Part shown: one piece after another, positions 45,584 through 57,306 of the stretch
How positions within the stretch are numbered: position 1 is the stretch's first letter
How the letters are laid out: the number at the start of each line of letters is the position of its first letter
Source of the DNA: Melampsora larici-populina 98AG31
Taxonomy: Eukaryota > Basidiomycota > Pucciniomycetes > Pucciniales > Melampsoraceae
DNA: 64,000 nucleotides
Assembly: GCF_000204055.1 (NCBI RefSeq)
Contig: NW_006768765.1
Span: forward strand, 3,403,818-3,467,817
Reading direction: 5' to 3'
Notes under the pieces: generated by a model
Databases searched by the model: none
What the model was told of the DNA's origin: nothing
Seen by the model: the letters and a program-made list of their open reading frames with translations, nothing else
Made by a program: the position numbers and the translations under genes

Positions 45584-46757
45584 CCGTCTTGTAAACCCAA
45601 TTCATCCCAAAAATTGAAACCCTTTGTTCTCTTTGTAATACGATCAATCAGAGTACACTATCCATTCCATTTTTTTTGAACCTTTTCTAATTCTTCACGC
45701 GCTTTACAAATCTCTCAACTTGTAACCCAAAACCAAAACCCCCCCCCCCAAACACAATCCTTTCTTTCCTTTCTCATTTTTCTAAACAAATCAACATAGT
45801 AGTAGTATGTAGTAGATTGTAGTGGAAAGGTTTTTCAATGTATATACATAGTATCTTGTACTACATAAAGTGATCTGAATGACCCATCTGTTCTAACTTC
45901 TGGTTCTTATAACCTCGTAATATCAATCAATTCGTTTCAAATGCAAAACTTGATCAAATTCCAAACCAAACCTACTCAGGTCTTCAACATATTCCTTTAT
46001 CAATTTCTATTGAAGCTTGAGTTCTATTGCTTTAAGTAGGTATCGTGATCAATACAAATCATCTCACCAACCAACTAATCTAAGCCTATTCTGATTCACA
46101 TCCATCAAATCAAAGTCCAAATCACCAACACAAACCAAAAAAACACAAACCCATAGCAGACTTAAACCTCTTACTCTGTTCATCTTTTCAAAGATCTATT
46201 CCAACCAAAGACCCGCACTGAGTACCTCACCATCATGTAAGATTCCAAAAGAGTTTATAAATCATCAAAAAGAATCAATCTCTTTCATAGTAAGAACTCA
46301 GTCTTTTCCCAAAAAACAATGCTGATGAAATCGTTCCATAAATTATCACAGTTTAATTAAAACTTTTAATTTTTTTGAATTTCGTTTTCATACACTACCT
46401 ACACTCAAAAAAAATACACGAAAACTTTTTGGCCATCATTTTTATTTCACTTCTCCCCTTCCCCCTCCATCTTTCATCTTTCATCTCTTCATCTTTAATT
46501 ATTTTGATGTTTTTGATGTTTTTGATGTTTTGATGTTTTTGATTTTCTTGATGGTTCGATGTTTCGATGTTTTGATGTTCTTGATCCTTTATTTTTTGAT
46601 CTTTTAATGTTTTTGACCTTTTATTCTTGGAACATTTTTTGATGTATCAACGTATCAATTCTTCAATTCTTCAATTCTTTTGATCCTTTGATTACTTTGA
46701 TGTTTTTTTGATTTTTCCGTATACATATATTCCAGATTCTTGATTTTAAGTTTCCCT
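45584..46757. other. Intergenic between convergent 3' ends
   Basis: About 1.2 kb. It contains a homopolymer C run near 45740 and the degenerate repeat listed next. No gene supported. Confidence 0.5.
46498..46740. repeat. Degenerate TTTTGATGTT-type low-complexity repeat
   Basis: Words such as TTGATGTTTT, TCGATGTTTC and TTGATCCTTT recur about every 9-12 bases over some 240 bases, immediately downstream of the TFB2 stop codon (on the TFB2 strand: AACATCAAAA). The array is irregular rather than exact. Confidence 0.7.
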
Positions 46758-48921
46758 TCAATTCCCATTGGACATAATCCTTCTCTTAATAAACTCTCGA
46801 AGAGCAGTATGTCCATCTAAACTCACAAAGAATTTCTTTAATTCTGGATTCTCCCATAAGATAATATCAATCTGTTTTGAATAATTAATAACGATTTCGT
46901 AATCAGAAACAGATTTAAAATCTTCATAAAGATAACCTTTTTTCAAAAAAAAACCAAAAAAAGTCAAAAGTCAAGAAACAATACGTCAACTCAATTGGTT
47001 TGTGTTTTATTTGGTTCAGATCAAAAATCTTACCTTCTTGATCCCTAACCCTATTCTTTTCAAGTTCCCACAACCTAATCTGATCCACAACAGTATTAGG
47101 CAAAATAGGTTTCAATAACTTCATCTGAGAATGTGAATGGAATTCCAAATAAGATATAATCTGATCAGCTCGAATCCCATTCTTAAAAGCCATCTTAATA
47201 CTTTCTCGTGTGATCGATCCGATGACCAGGTTCGGAAACCTTGATTTAAAACTTATAAACAGATTCAAGATCGCGATTTGTAATGGATTACCTAACCCCC
47301 CCCAAAAAAAAGAATCATGGCTTAGTTTGTTGGATTTTTTTGATGGAAAAGTGAATGGGAAATGGATTACTGGTATAGGCGTAGATTCGGTAATTGGTTT
47401 CTAGGATTAAAAACTCGTTGGGGTCTGATGATGATTGGTCTGATGGGTTTGAAACGATCGGTGGTGCAGTAGAAGTAAGTGTAGTGACTAATCTAGTAGG
47501 ATAAAACGTTTTAGACTTGTCGAAAAGAAACCCCCCCAACACAAAAAACCAACATTCATCAGAATGGAATTTGATTGAAAGAAAAAGTTGAAAATGATGA
47601 TGAAAGAAGAACTTACTTGAGTTAAATAAACTAAACCGTAGTCTACTAAATCATTTAAGACCTGAACTTGAGTATCCGAGAAATTCTTCATAGAGTATTC
47701 CTGCACCAACCAAAAAAGAAACACCATAAGATTCCCCAAAACGCATTCAAAGATCTGGGAAGAAAAAGGTTTTCTAAAAAAGAAAAAAGGTATGACTAAA
47801 CTTTACCTAATTCTAAACTACCCAACATAAACAAACAAGAAAGCACATCCACAATATCCAAATCATTAGCCTAAACCCCCCAAAAATCATCCCCATCAGA
47901 TCTTAAACCAATCACCCATATTATTAGTGTTCTGAGGAAAAAAACAACTTACTTCTGCCATCTTGAGGTATTGTAATAAGAGTTCCCATAATTGAGTATT
48001 GATATCATCTAACAAGAACTGAAACCCAACAGAAGTGATCTTAGAATTCCTATCAAACCCCCCCCCCCCAAAAAATCAAAAAAATCAACAAAATCAGGTT
48101 TTTTTTTATAGAAACTTGGAATAGACGAATGGAAAGATTACAAACTGAGAAGAAATCAAACCACTAAAAGTAAGTAAAGTGATGATCTTTGAACTAGGTC
48201 TGTTTGACCAATTAGATCCTACCATAAAATGTAAAATCGTCTAACCCCCCCAAAAAAAACTTAATCAATTTGGAAGTTTTCCTTGTTTGTGAGTGAGTGG
48301 TTTGGTGACTGACTTCCCAATTTTGTTTGGCATATTGGTCTAGAGTAAGAAGATCAACTTTTGATGAAGTTTTACATGGTAATCCAAACGATTTATGATC
48401 CCCACTTAAAACCACCCAAAGAAACAGTTCATTAGTTTGGGTTTGAGGGGTTTGGGGTTGGGATTGGATTTTAATTACCCTCCGGTTAGGGCTAGTTGAA
48501 AGTTTTGTTTGAAGGTGGGATGTAGGGTGAGGTTTGATGAATGGATTAGATGGAGATGAATTAGTTTGGCTAGAGTGCTGTCTAGTTGTCTAAACCCGAA
48601 AAGAAAACAAAAGATGGTCAGTTTTTAGGATGATCAGTGATATAGTTAGTTTTGAATGAGAAACAATAATCACGATTGAGAGCTTTGATTAGATTCAAAT
48701 TTAATTGAAGTAGACCAAAGTTTAAGTTGAGTGAGATTAAAAGAATGAATAGAAGACCAAAGTGAATTTAAAATCAAATGTCTTGCTAAGGAAGGTAATA
48801 ATCTAAAGATTGATAAACAACTTGAAGGTGATTCGTATAATCTAGAAAGAGTTTGTTCTGGTAAATCGTGTAGGAATTCGGATAAACTTGAACTGATTTC
48901 GTTTTGATCTTTCTTTTCCAT
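46758..48921 (-). CDS. TFB2: TFIIH core subunit Tfb2 (p52)
   Basis: Ten exons (48921-48674, 48589-48479, 48404-48314, 48240-48142, 48018-47953, 47870-47802, 47700-47617, 47515-47371, 47291-47034, 46936-46758) splice in frame to 449 residues, close to human p52 (462). Part of the TFIIH core in transcription initiation and nucleotide excision repair, where it anchors and stimulates the XPB/Ssl2 helicase. Landmarks: [20 protein letters not shown] near the start, [98 protein letters not shown] and [20 protein letters not shown]. The C-terminal part ([20 protein letters not shown]) is the Tfb5-binding region. Five of the nine introns contain a run of G on the sense strand close to the acceptor. 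Confidence 0.93.
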
Positions 48922-49117
48922 CTTTTGGATTATCGAATAACAAATCGAATGAACTGAAGGTTGTGTGATGCTGAGCTGATTGGTTTAGTCGATCGACTTA
49001 AGTTAAGTCAGCTTAAGTTACCAAGTCAGCTTAAGTTATGTGTTACCATCCATTGAGAATGTGTGATTTGTGATTGGTGACTTGATTGGCTTAGAATGAT
49101 GATTCGAAGTATTCTGA
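48922..49117. promoter_or_regulatory. Short divergent promoter TFB2 / unknown gene
   Basis: Only 196 bases lie between the two start codons. It contains CTTAAGTTA-like words repeated in both orientations (TTAAGTTAAGTCAGCTTAAG and AGTCAGCTTAAGTTA at about 48998-49036). Both genes probably share this region. Confidence 0.5.
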
Positions 49118-50043
49118 ATGAACCTATTGGCTTACCAATCTCAGATTTCACTAAGAATCATTTCATTATCATTCAATCAACCAAATACTCATAAGTTCTT
49201 ATCATCAACTTACCAATCCAATCAATCTTTCATTCATCAATCAACTCATTTCAAACTAATCTCATTCCATCCATCAACCATCATCATCTCAAACCAACAA
49301 CAAAACTTCAAATCTTTATCTTCTTGTTTCTCACCACAAGATCAACTCATTGCAAATCTCAAAAAAAATCAAAGATTATCTAAACTGAAAAAACCTAGGT
49401 ATCAATTACGATTATCATTCTCTTTGAAAATCAAAACCACTCATTCATCTGCTGTCGTTCGAAAGAGTTTGAGAAAGAAGTTTGTGGCGGCTCTTAGGTT
49501 GATCTTACAGTATGGTGTTCAACCTATTCATGGTCATCCAAACTTATTGACTATTAATTTGGATTTAGCTAAACCTGAGAATTGGTTATTGAAAGGTAAT
49601 CTTGATTATCTATCCATATCTATTTCGAGAATCAAATTAACTGATCTTGTGTGGTTTTTCCTTTAGATTATTATTACGTGGTTCATCCTTATGTTTCTTT
49701 ACATCTACTTACTATTCCTCAATTAGTTCCATTCATTCAAACTGCTTTGGTTTCGATCCTTCATCAAGCCAAACAACAACAATCAGCTGAACATAGTCAT
49801 AGAGCTCCTCAGAAATTAATCTGTCAAAACAAAATCATTCCTCAAGCACAGTATTCTTCGGTTTCTCAATTTAAACCTCAGTATTCTTCGATTTCTCAAA
49901 GTGAACCACACGGTCGTTTGGGAATTCATCAATTTAAACCAAATGATCAATCAAAACCTCATCAATCAAAACCTCATCAACCAAAACCTCATCAAACCAA
50001 ACCAAACCAACCCACCAAAAATCCTGAAAAACATCAAAATTAA
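49118..50043 (+). CDS. Protein of unknown function, possibly mitochondrial
   Basis: Two exons (49118-49595, 49667-50043) splice in frame to 284 residues. The first 60 residues lack Asp and Glu and are rich in Ser, Gln and hydrophobics (MNLLAYQSQISLRIISLSF), which suggests a mitochondrial presequence. The middle is basic: VVRKSLRKKFVAALRLILQY, then TINLDLAKPENWLLKG, and after the intron YYVVHPYVSLHLLTIPQLVP. The core looks globular and conserved in character but I do not recognise the family. The C-terminal 60 residues are low complexity and end in near-repeats of SKPHQ. Divergent from TFB2. Confidence 0.65.
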
Positions 50044-52215
50044 AAAAACACTCATGCTCCAAAAAACCGATTTTTTCTATACATAAATATAGAAACCCGT
50101 TCGAATTGGAATTCATAGATTCGGTTTTAACAAATGGATTTCATAGATCTACACCTTGAGAATTTTTAGCGGATGGGTTTGTGTATGAATAAAAACCCTT
50201 TTTTGGATAGAACACAGGGTTTTGAGCCAAGTTAAAGAAAAGGTTTGTATGTGAGTTGAATCAAATTTAGGTTTTATTCTTTTTTGAGGTTGAGGTTTAG
50301 CTGGAAAGGAATGGTTGGAGGGGGTTTGGAAAGTGTTTGATGCTTGAGGTTGTACGAGTTGATGGATTTGGAAACATGAAAATGTTGTGATGGTGTACAT
50401 GGTATAAGGTCTTTTTCTCTAAGAAGGATTCTTGGTTGAAGAAATAGAAATGAATGGGTTAAGGTTTTGTACATGGAAGGGTGATTTAGGTTTGGAAAGT
50501 AAGGATGTAGAAAATCAAAGATGACGATGATGATGGAAATGATGGAAATGATGAAGGAAATGTGGGTATGGTTTTGTGTAAGTGGTTTGGATAGATCAAA
50601 AATGGAAAATGAGCAAAAAAAAAAATGAAAAATAAGATAGATGATCAATATTTCATGAAGAAAGAGACAGACCTAAATCCTATATATTTACAAATTTCCA
50701 ATGAGATTTTTTTTTCCACAACCAATTTCATCAAGATATTATACAACTTGAAAGATTCAAGTGGGTTTATATGATGCTTTGACTTTGGTTAGTTTTGTTG
50801 CATACATATGTACTCAAGTCAAACACTTCTATTTCTTTTCTATGCTGACTTGATGTAATTGGATGTATTTTTTCTGACTGAAAGAAAAATTTATGGGTCT
50901 GATCATTTAGTACATAGTAAGTTGATCAAGAAGCAGAGATGAAAGTACATCATCCTCATTACTCAAGTTTATTTTCAGTATATCATTTGGTTTACAGTCT
51001 TGATTTAAGCTTGATGTTGAAATTGATCTTTGAAAAAATTTTCATTAGGCAATACTTATAGGTAGGCCTTCATTTATCTTGCTCTGGACTTTGCAGAAGT
51101 GGATTAAATCTTTGATGAGAATCTCTCAGCTCCATTCTTTGATATCATTCTTGTGTAAGGTGGTATTTATCTGGCTGGCGCAGTTATCAGAGCGGTGATG
51201 CAGTGCGGCGCCCGCTCGCTGAGGTTAGATCATACAGGCTCAGCTTTAATTGATGAGCTTGATCAAATCAGATTTCCTCTTTACCTTGTCTTTGAACGAG
51301 AGAATTTCATTCAAACATGCCTATGTATGGGAGTCATGATCATATCCAACTTGATCTTACACACATATCATCGGCAATCGATCAACGATCATTGAAAATA
51401 TGATGTTTTTCTCCATAACATCTCCGGTATTGCTCAACTAAAGTCCTAGTAGAAGTTCATGGCACCTCTTGATCCAATGAGCAAGACTGAAAAGCTTTCA
51501 TTCATTAAAAGAAGAATGGGATTTCAATAACTCATAAAAGTTAAACGGTCTTTGAGCATTCGACCTCATTCGACACAGTAACCCAGACTAAATCTTAAAC
51601 TGGTGACAGTGGGCTTCCGTTTCGGCTCCAATCTGATTCTCACTAGTTTACTCAATTATTCATCACAAATCCGGCTCAAAAACTCAAGATGATACATGCA
51701 AGAATCCATGTAAGGTATCAACTTAAAACTTTGACTGTAAATATGCTAAAGTCCATCAAATCCCACCAAGACGTTCGATGAGACTTCAATAACCTCTCTT
51801 AAGCTCATCATCGATCTGCGTTTTTTTCTCTTTAGTCTGTGTGATAAAATGTAAAAGGAACAGCCGTAGTTGGAGTCGTAGTATGTAAAGGAATCAGCAG
51901 GGAACCGTACCGGTGAGGATCAAACTGGTTCTCATACTCATACGACTCATTCCGAGTTCATGTTCAGATTCATTTACGACTTATAATCGGAAATCTGAAC
52001 CTCTTACAATTTTTAGTGAAGAAGAGATTTCTTTGTTGAAGAAAAGAATCTTGAGCCTTTAACTCGTTTTTTGTAAATTGATCAACTTTTTCAGTGGATT
52101 TTATTTAAATCTTTCATTCATCTTCTTTCCTTGGTTCTTAACTTATATAAAGATTTTAAATCAGATAGAAAGCTAAAACTTACCATTTTTATTCCTTATA
52201 AACTTTGAAGGAAAA
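50044..52215. other. Long intergenic region
   Basis: About 2.2 kb. At about 51174-51240 there is a tRNA-like pattern (TGGCGCAGTT, then GGTTAGATCA some 50 bases later) too degenerate to call. A 124-codon minus frame at 50274-50648 looks like low-complexity chance. Nothing else recognised. Confidence 0.45.
52144..52150 (+). promoter_or_regulatory. Possible TATA box of the 441-residue secreted protein gene
   Basis: TATATAA lies 66 bases upstream of the ATG at 52216. The distance allows a short leader. Inferred from position only. Confidence 0.4.
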
Positions 52216-53801
52216 ATGAGGTATCTATCAAAATCAATCTTACTTCTCAAGATCTCATGTATCTTAGCTGGACCTACATCCACTCAACTTACAACCCTAA
52301 ACCAAGAACCTAGTAAAGATAATACGATTCGAGATGACAGTCGAGGAGGTATAAGCAGTACATTTGATGTCGCACTCCATAATCCTACCTTGGCGATATC
52401 CACCATCGGAGCTCAAATCGAAATCAATTGTCCAGCAGCTACTCTATGGAATCAACAATACACCTTAAACTCAACCGAGACACCAGATCCAGATGAAGTA
52501 GAAGAGAAATGGATCGTTTCTTACTTACAATCACATCCAGATCAAACCCTTTGGGAATTGTTTACTCATACACTTTATAATGATATTCATAAATGGGCAA
52601 CCGGTGAAGATCCTATCGAATCTGGTGCAGATGCTGTCGTTCATTTCGTTTCGGATGTCGTTCAAAATTTTATTTTAATGATTTGGGCGGCATTTAAATG
52701 GGTGGTTAAGTTTCCTTTTCAACCAAAAACTGAATGGAAACAGGTAAATTTTCATTTTTGTTAAACTTTTCTTATTAGCTCTGAATGGTTTCAATTCTTG
52801 AACTGATGGATTGATTGTTGACGTTTTTAGGTCAAAGGGTTTGCCAATGAGCTTTGGGATGGTAAAGATCACATTTAATATCTATTTTTTGATTTTCTCA
52901 TTTGACTAATCTTGATTTGTGTATTTTTCTTCAAAAGGTTCTAAACTTGCTGGAGGTCTCTTTATGGATAACGCCATCAATGGTCTCAAGACGATCGTAG
53001 GAGGTCTTATGTTACATTTACTTTTACATCCAGCAGAGTTCACAGCCGAAAGTATTTTACTGGTGGGTGCTGGGTTTCAAGTGATTCATGGTTTGATACA
53101 TGGAATGCAAGCAATTGGTTTGTCACCTCTTCCTTTTGAAAAACTTTATAAATCAAAAAAACTTCACATTATCTGATCATTGATCATATTTTGTTTTTGA
53201 ATTGAATTTGATAGCTGGAAGTCTTCCACCCATCGTTGGAAACTCAGTTATGAGTGTCTTAATCTTCATTCACATCTTGGACGATCCACTCTTAATCTTA
53301 ACACCAATCTTAACCAACACAGCACAATCAGTTCAAGCCATCGGTCATGCAGGTGTGACGATAGAAGAACCTGAAGATAATGGAGGATTTACTTCGAATG
53401 ATGGATCAAGTTCATTAACTTTACCATCAGATTATCGAATCCCAGTTTCAAACACATGTCAATTACTTTCACCTGATTTAGCTGCACCACCATTAACGTA
53501 TGAAGAATTATGTTTAACTAAAGATCCGAAAAATCTTAGAAAAATCGTCTTTGGCACTACCAAATCATCAGTTGAAATGAATCGTATCGAAAGATTAGAA
53601 GCTTATAAACATGTTCGAAAGTTTTGGTGTTGTTATGGTAAAGGATCTAAAGTGGAATTACCATTAGGAGTATTAGATGATCTACCTGGTCGGGAGATTT
53701 GGGAAGGTAAATCTTATTGGAATTCGATTGATGATTGTGATTCGATTTATAATTCGACTAGTTCTTTACCTGTACCTGATAGACTTACACTTGGTCTTTA
53801 A
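52216..53801 (+). CDS. Predicted secreted protein of 441 residues, unknown
   Basis: Four exons (52216-52743, 52831-52861, 52938-53117, 53215-53801) splice in frame. A signal peptide (MRYLSKSILLLKISCILAGP) is followed by a polar region with NCPAATLWNQQYTLNSTETP, then a stretch that looks helical (EEKWIVSYLQSHPDQTLWEL). Three moderately hydrophobic segments follow (VQNFILMIWAAFKWVVKFPF, GLKTIVGGLMLHLLLHPAEF, GNSVMSVLIFIHILDDPLLI), so membrane association is possible. The C-terminal part is soluble-looking and has five cysteines (NTCQL, ELCLT, WCCYG, DDCDS). No family recognised. The 31-nt second exon is short but required for frame. Confidence 0.75.
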
Positions 53802-55138
53802 AATCTTTTCTTTTTCTGTTTCTTCCTTTTCTTTTGCTTGTTTATTACATTATTACATTATAGACTTAGATACCCCCTTTTGAAAACTTGAAATATGACC
53901 TATGATCATAATCTCAGCGGTCTTGCAAGAGTAAGAGTACATGAACTGTAACATACTCTACATGCTGGTTCCCAGAGATCACTGACCTGAAGGTGCACCC
54001 ATGGAGTATGGTGTGGTTACAAATCCATTCAACCACACTTCAAAGTCTCCTTTCATACCTTTTGATCCACCTCAATCCAATTGAAATACCAACCTAATCA
54101 ACTGTTTGTGAAATTGGCAATGGGAGGATTGAGATAAGGATTCTGGCCTGTATCTTCCTTACCATCATCAAAATTTGTTGACACTCTTAATCATCAGGCT
54201 TGCTTTGACAATCAGGCACTTTTGGAAGAAAAATGCAAAGAAGAAATCCAAAAGGGACAATATTTGTAGGAGTTTTCAACCTTGCTTCCAGGAATGAAGG
54301 CTATCCCTTTGCTAATGACTTCAAAAAAGGGACTTACAAAAACCAGGGTATGTGTGAATATGAGTGCTGGAAAACCTTCTCCTAGCAATTTAATCAATGA
54401 AGATAATATAAAAGTATTGTATGTTGCTTTTATCGTTGAACTCAAGAAGAAGCATGGAAATGTGACCATCTATAAGTCCAATGTAGAAGAAGAGTTTAGC
54501 ACCATTCTTCTCCATATTCAATATCAAGTGTCTCACATTCCAGGATTTTCCAATTCATGTATGTTATCTCATACATTGATTGCTTCAGTCAGAAGAAAAT
54601 TTCATGCTTTATCAGTATTCTCTCTTAAAGTTGGTCCAGTTCCAGTTCCAGGTTCTGGTGGAGTGGAAATCAATCTACAAGACTTCATCAACCCTTCTTT
54701 ATTATGGTATTGTACAGAATAAGTAAACCTTCACAGAAAATTAACATTGCTCAGATAAAAGCTCTAGCAAAGAAAGGCCAAGATGACTGTTGTGTAATTA
54801 GCTATTATCCAGAAGTATAAGTATGGTTTCCATAGTTTTTATGGTTTCTGTCTTCAATTCAATTGTATATTTTGATCAGATTTCAAAACACTTTGTGGTC
54901 ACTTTGCTTACAAGGGTTTAGAGATTTCCCCTAGATATCTTCAAGTTTGATCAATAGGTATCACATCTACTTTTGATTGAAAATTTCCCAAGAAATCAGT
55001 CCAAATCAGGAAAGAAAATAGTGAAAGGTTGCATCAGATTCATGCTATATTCAAAGCCAGTTAATTAAAAAGAATATTTCACTACCCCCTAAAATGAGTA
55101 TGCAGTATCAAATTTGAGTCTTGCTCATGACAACAGGT
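53802..55138. other. Gene-poor, decayed sequence
   Basis: A 146-codon open frame at 54282-54722 (+) with VAFIVELKKKHGNVTIYKSN may be part of a decayed mobile element because recombinase-like sequence follows downstream, but it has no recognisable motif. Otherwise nothing can be assigned. Confidence 0.4.
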
Positions 55139-55642
55139 TGTTTTTAGCATTACTCAGTGTTGGATTTGGAGGTTTGCATTGTTCAGGAGAGCTTACTGTG
55201 CCAGACTATAAGAATATTAGATTCAAGAATGGTCATTCAACAAATCTCTTTCAGAATTTCTTTGTGTGATAAATCATTCAATACTCTTTTCTGCATTCAA
55301 AAGGAAATCTTAGTTTCACTGGATTACCTGTCATTATCCAACATTTCACAAGATATCCTGTTTGTCATGTTATACATATAAAATCTTATCTTTTTTCTAA
55401 AGATTTGCTCTTTCTTACAAAGTCAGAGTTGTTCTTAACCCCAGATGGTAGTCTTCTGACGAGAACTTGGTTTTTATCACATTTTCACAAGATTTTTGAC
55501 AAGAAGTTTTCCAGACATTCTCTTAGATTGGGTGGCTGTGATGGCCCAATCAGGGGCTAATTTGGAATATATACCAAGTGCTAGTCACTGGTCTTCAGAA
55601 GCTTTTCAAATTTACATTCAAGGGCATGTGGCACTAAGATAA
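55139..55642 (+). pseudogene. Decayed tyrosine recombinase (Crypton/DIRS type)
   Basis: Three conserved blocks of a tyrosine recombinase appear in order but in different frames. The first is LALLSVGFGGLHCSGELTVP, the box that normally carries the first catalytic Arg just before (L)GEL; here His-Cys stand in its place. The second is PDGSLLTRTWFLSHFHKIFD followed by FSRHSLRLGG, which holds the H-x-x-R box. After a frameshift near 55535, the third is AQSGANLEYIPSASHWSSEA and FQIYIQGHV, with the box-III Trp and the nucleophile Tyr. In-frame stops separate the first two. This arrangement is typical of fungal Crypton or DIRS recombinases. The copy is inactive. Boundaries of the original element are not visible. 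Confidence 0.7.
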
Positions 55643-57030
55643 TTACCAGCATCTCAGAGCCATGTCATTGTATGTAATACTCATATTGGTGCTCCTGTGT
55701 CTTCATTGAAGGTGTATTTTTCTTGCAAAAGTATTCATTATTGTTTCATTTTCATTAAACAGAAAAGTTTGGTTATTTATCATAAGAAGTTATCTGGTGA
55801 TTACAAGTTTTTGGGTTATATTACTTGATTTTGTATGCAGAGACTTCTGTTGTATGTTTGTAGATCTTTTTCTTTCTTAACACATATCAAGAAGACAACT
55901 CTTTGGTTCTTTGGAAAATATTCATCCATGGTCTACTTCAAGTATTTTGCTGACTCTGTTTGTTCTGGGCTATTGTTATTTAATATTACTCCTCCCCTCT
56001 TCACCACTCTGTAGTTTACCTTCTTTTATAGGCGGGTCAAAGATATTGTTGTTTGTTGGAGGCATGATCTAATCATTACAAATTTTTAGCCCAGCCACAC
56101 CAGCAGGTCTTATTTATAATTCCGCGAGTACCATGGTGATATTTCCCACTACTCTTAGGATAAGTATATATAGAATTGAATTCTTTAGCTTTGTTTTGTT
56201 CATGCAAAAGAACCACATAAATATTCAGAGAGTTGGATTTCTTGTTGCTCACTTTGAAACAGTTTTGAATTTTGGTATACCATGAATAGATTACTATAGA
56301 TTACCTCTTTCTGATAATTTTGGAAAAATATATGTTGTGCTTACAAGATTTGAAAACCATTTGAAACAAATGATCTTGATATTCATCCAAATGGTTAAAT
56401 GTAATATAGGCATTCAACTTTAGACAGTCTTGCTGAATTTTACCTCAAAAACTAAAGGACATGGACGGAGACTTTTGTTCACCCTTTATAAATCAACAGC
56501 AGAGTTGCCAGAGTGACATTCCAGGGGGATCAATAAAGAAAAAAGCAATCGCATGGCTTGTTGAGAAATGTGCTACAGTTTGAGCTTCAAGCTTTACAAT
56601 CCTTGTTGGTCATAAATCTGTAACTCTTATGCTTCACCTGAGAAAACAATTTACTCAAGTCTTTGCAGGTGTAAACCACATGGTCTCACTGTCTCACATA
56701 TTCCATTTCAACTTTATAAAGGCCGTCACTACTTCATCCAAGGTACAGCCTCTACGCTGGACTCACAGCTAAACGCCCTTCCGAAGTAAGTCCCACAAAG
56801 CACGAGTTCATAGTTGCAGTTACTAGTGATTGTTTTGAATGCATGACATTGTTGGCTGGTATTTCCCATAAGTACTGAAGCATTTGACACTGATCTATAG
56901 AGCATTGGTTTTTTCATTTTACTCTTTCTCTGCAAACTGTTACACCGTTTTACCTATGCACCGATCATGATCCATTTCGATCATCTCAGACTTACAAAGC
57001 TTGAGCCTTGCGTTCTCTCAGCCCTCTCCC
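55643..57030. other. Gene-poor, nothing recognised
   Basis: About 1.4 kb of AT-rich sequence downstream of the recombinase relic; possibly the rest of the same element, but no motif supports it. Confidence 0.4.
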
Positions 57031-57232
57031 GGTTTACCTTTGATTCAAGGTGTCATGATCTCATCACTACGTATTCGCATCCTTGGTAACGTCATCAAAT
57101 GGTCAGGTGCTGATAGTTCATTTCTCTGCAAACGGCCAACACATTTCGGTTTACCTGTGATTCAAGGTGTCATGATCTCATCACTACGTATTCACATCCT
57201 TGGTGACGTCATCAAATGTCCAGGTGCTGATA
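57031..57232. repeat. Two-unit tandem repeat, period 117 bp
   Basis: GGTTTACCT-TGATTCAAGG through TCATGATCTCATCACTACGT and ATC-TTGGT-ACGTCATCAA occurs at about 57031-57115 and 57148-57232 with few differences. Confidence 0.9.
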
Positions 57233-57306
57233 GGCCACCTGGCCACTCCTTCCGATACACCTTCTGCGACCTTTCAAAGTTTTGTTTAATTTTTCAGTTG
57301 AGCTTA

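Noticed and set aside
46498..46740. CRISPR-like or regulatory array
   Set aside because: Spacing and sequence are irregular with no unique spacers; it is simple low-complexity DNA in a eukaryotic genome.
50274..50648. 124-codon minus frame with hydrophobic start
   Set aside because: Strongly low-complexity (Ile/Ser/His/Asn-rich), overlaps other frames and shows no exon structure or motif.
51174..51240. Possible tRNA
   Set aside because: A-box-like TGGCGCAGTT is present but the second box lacks the TTCGA core and no cloverleaf could be drawn.
54282..54722. 146-codon open frame as a stand-alone gene
   Set aside because: No motif, followed by clearly decayed recombinase sequence; more likely part of an old element.
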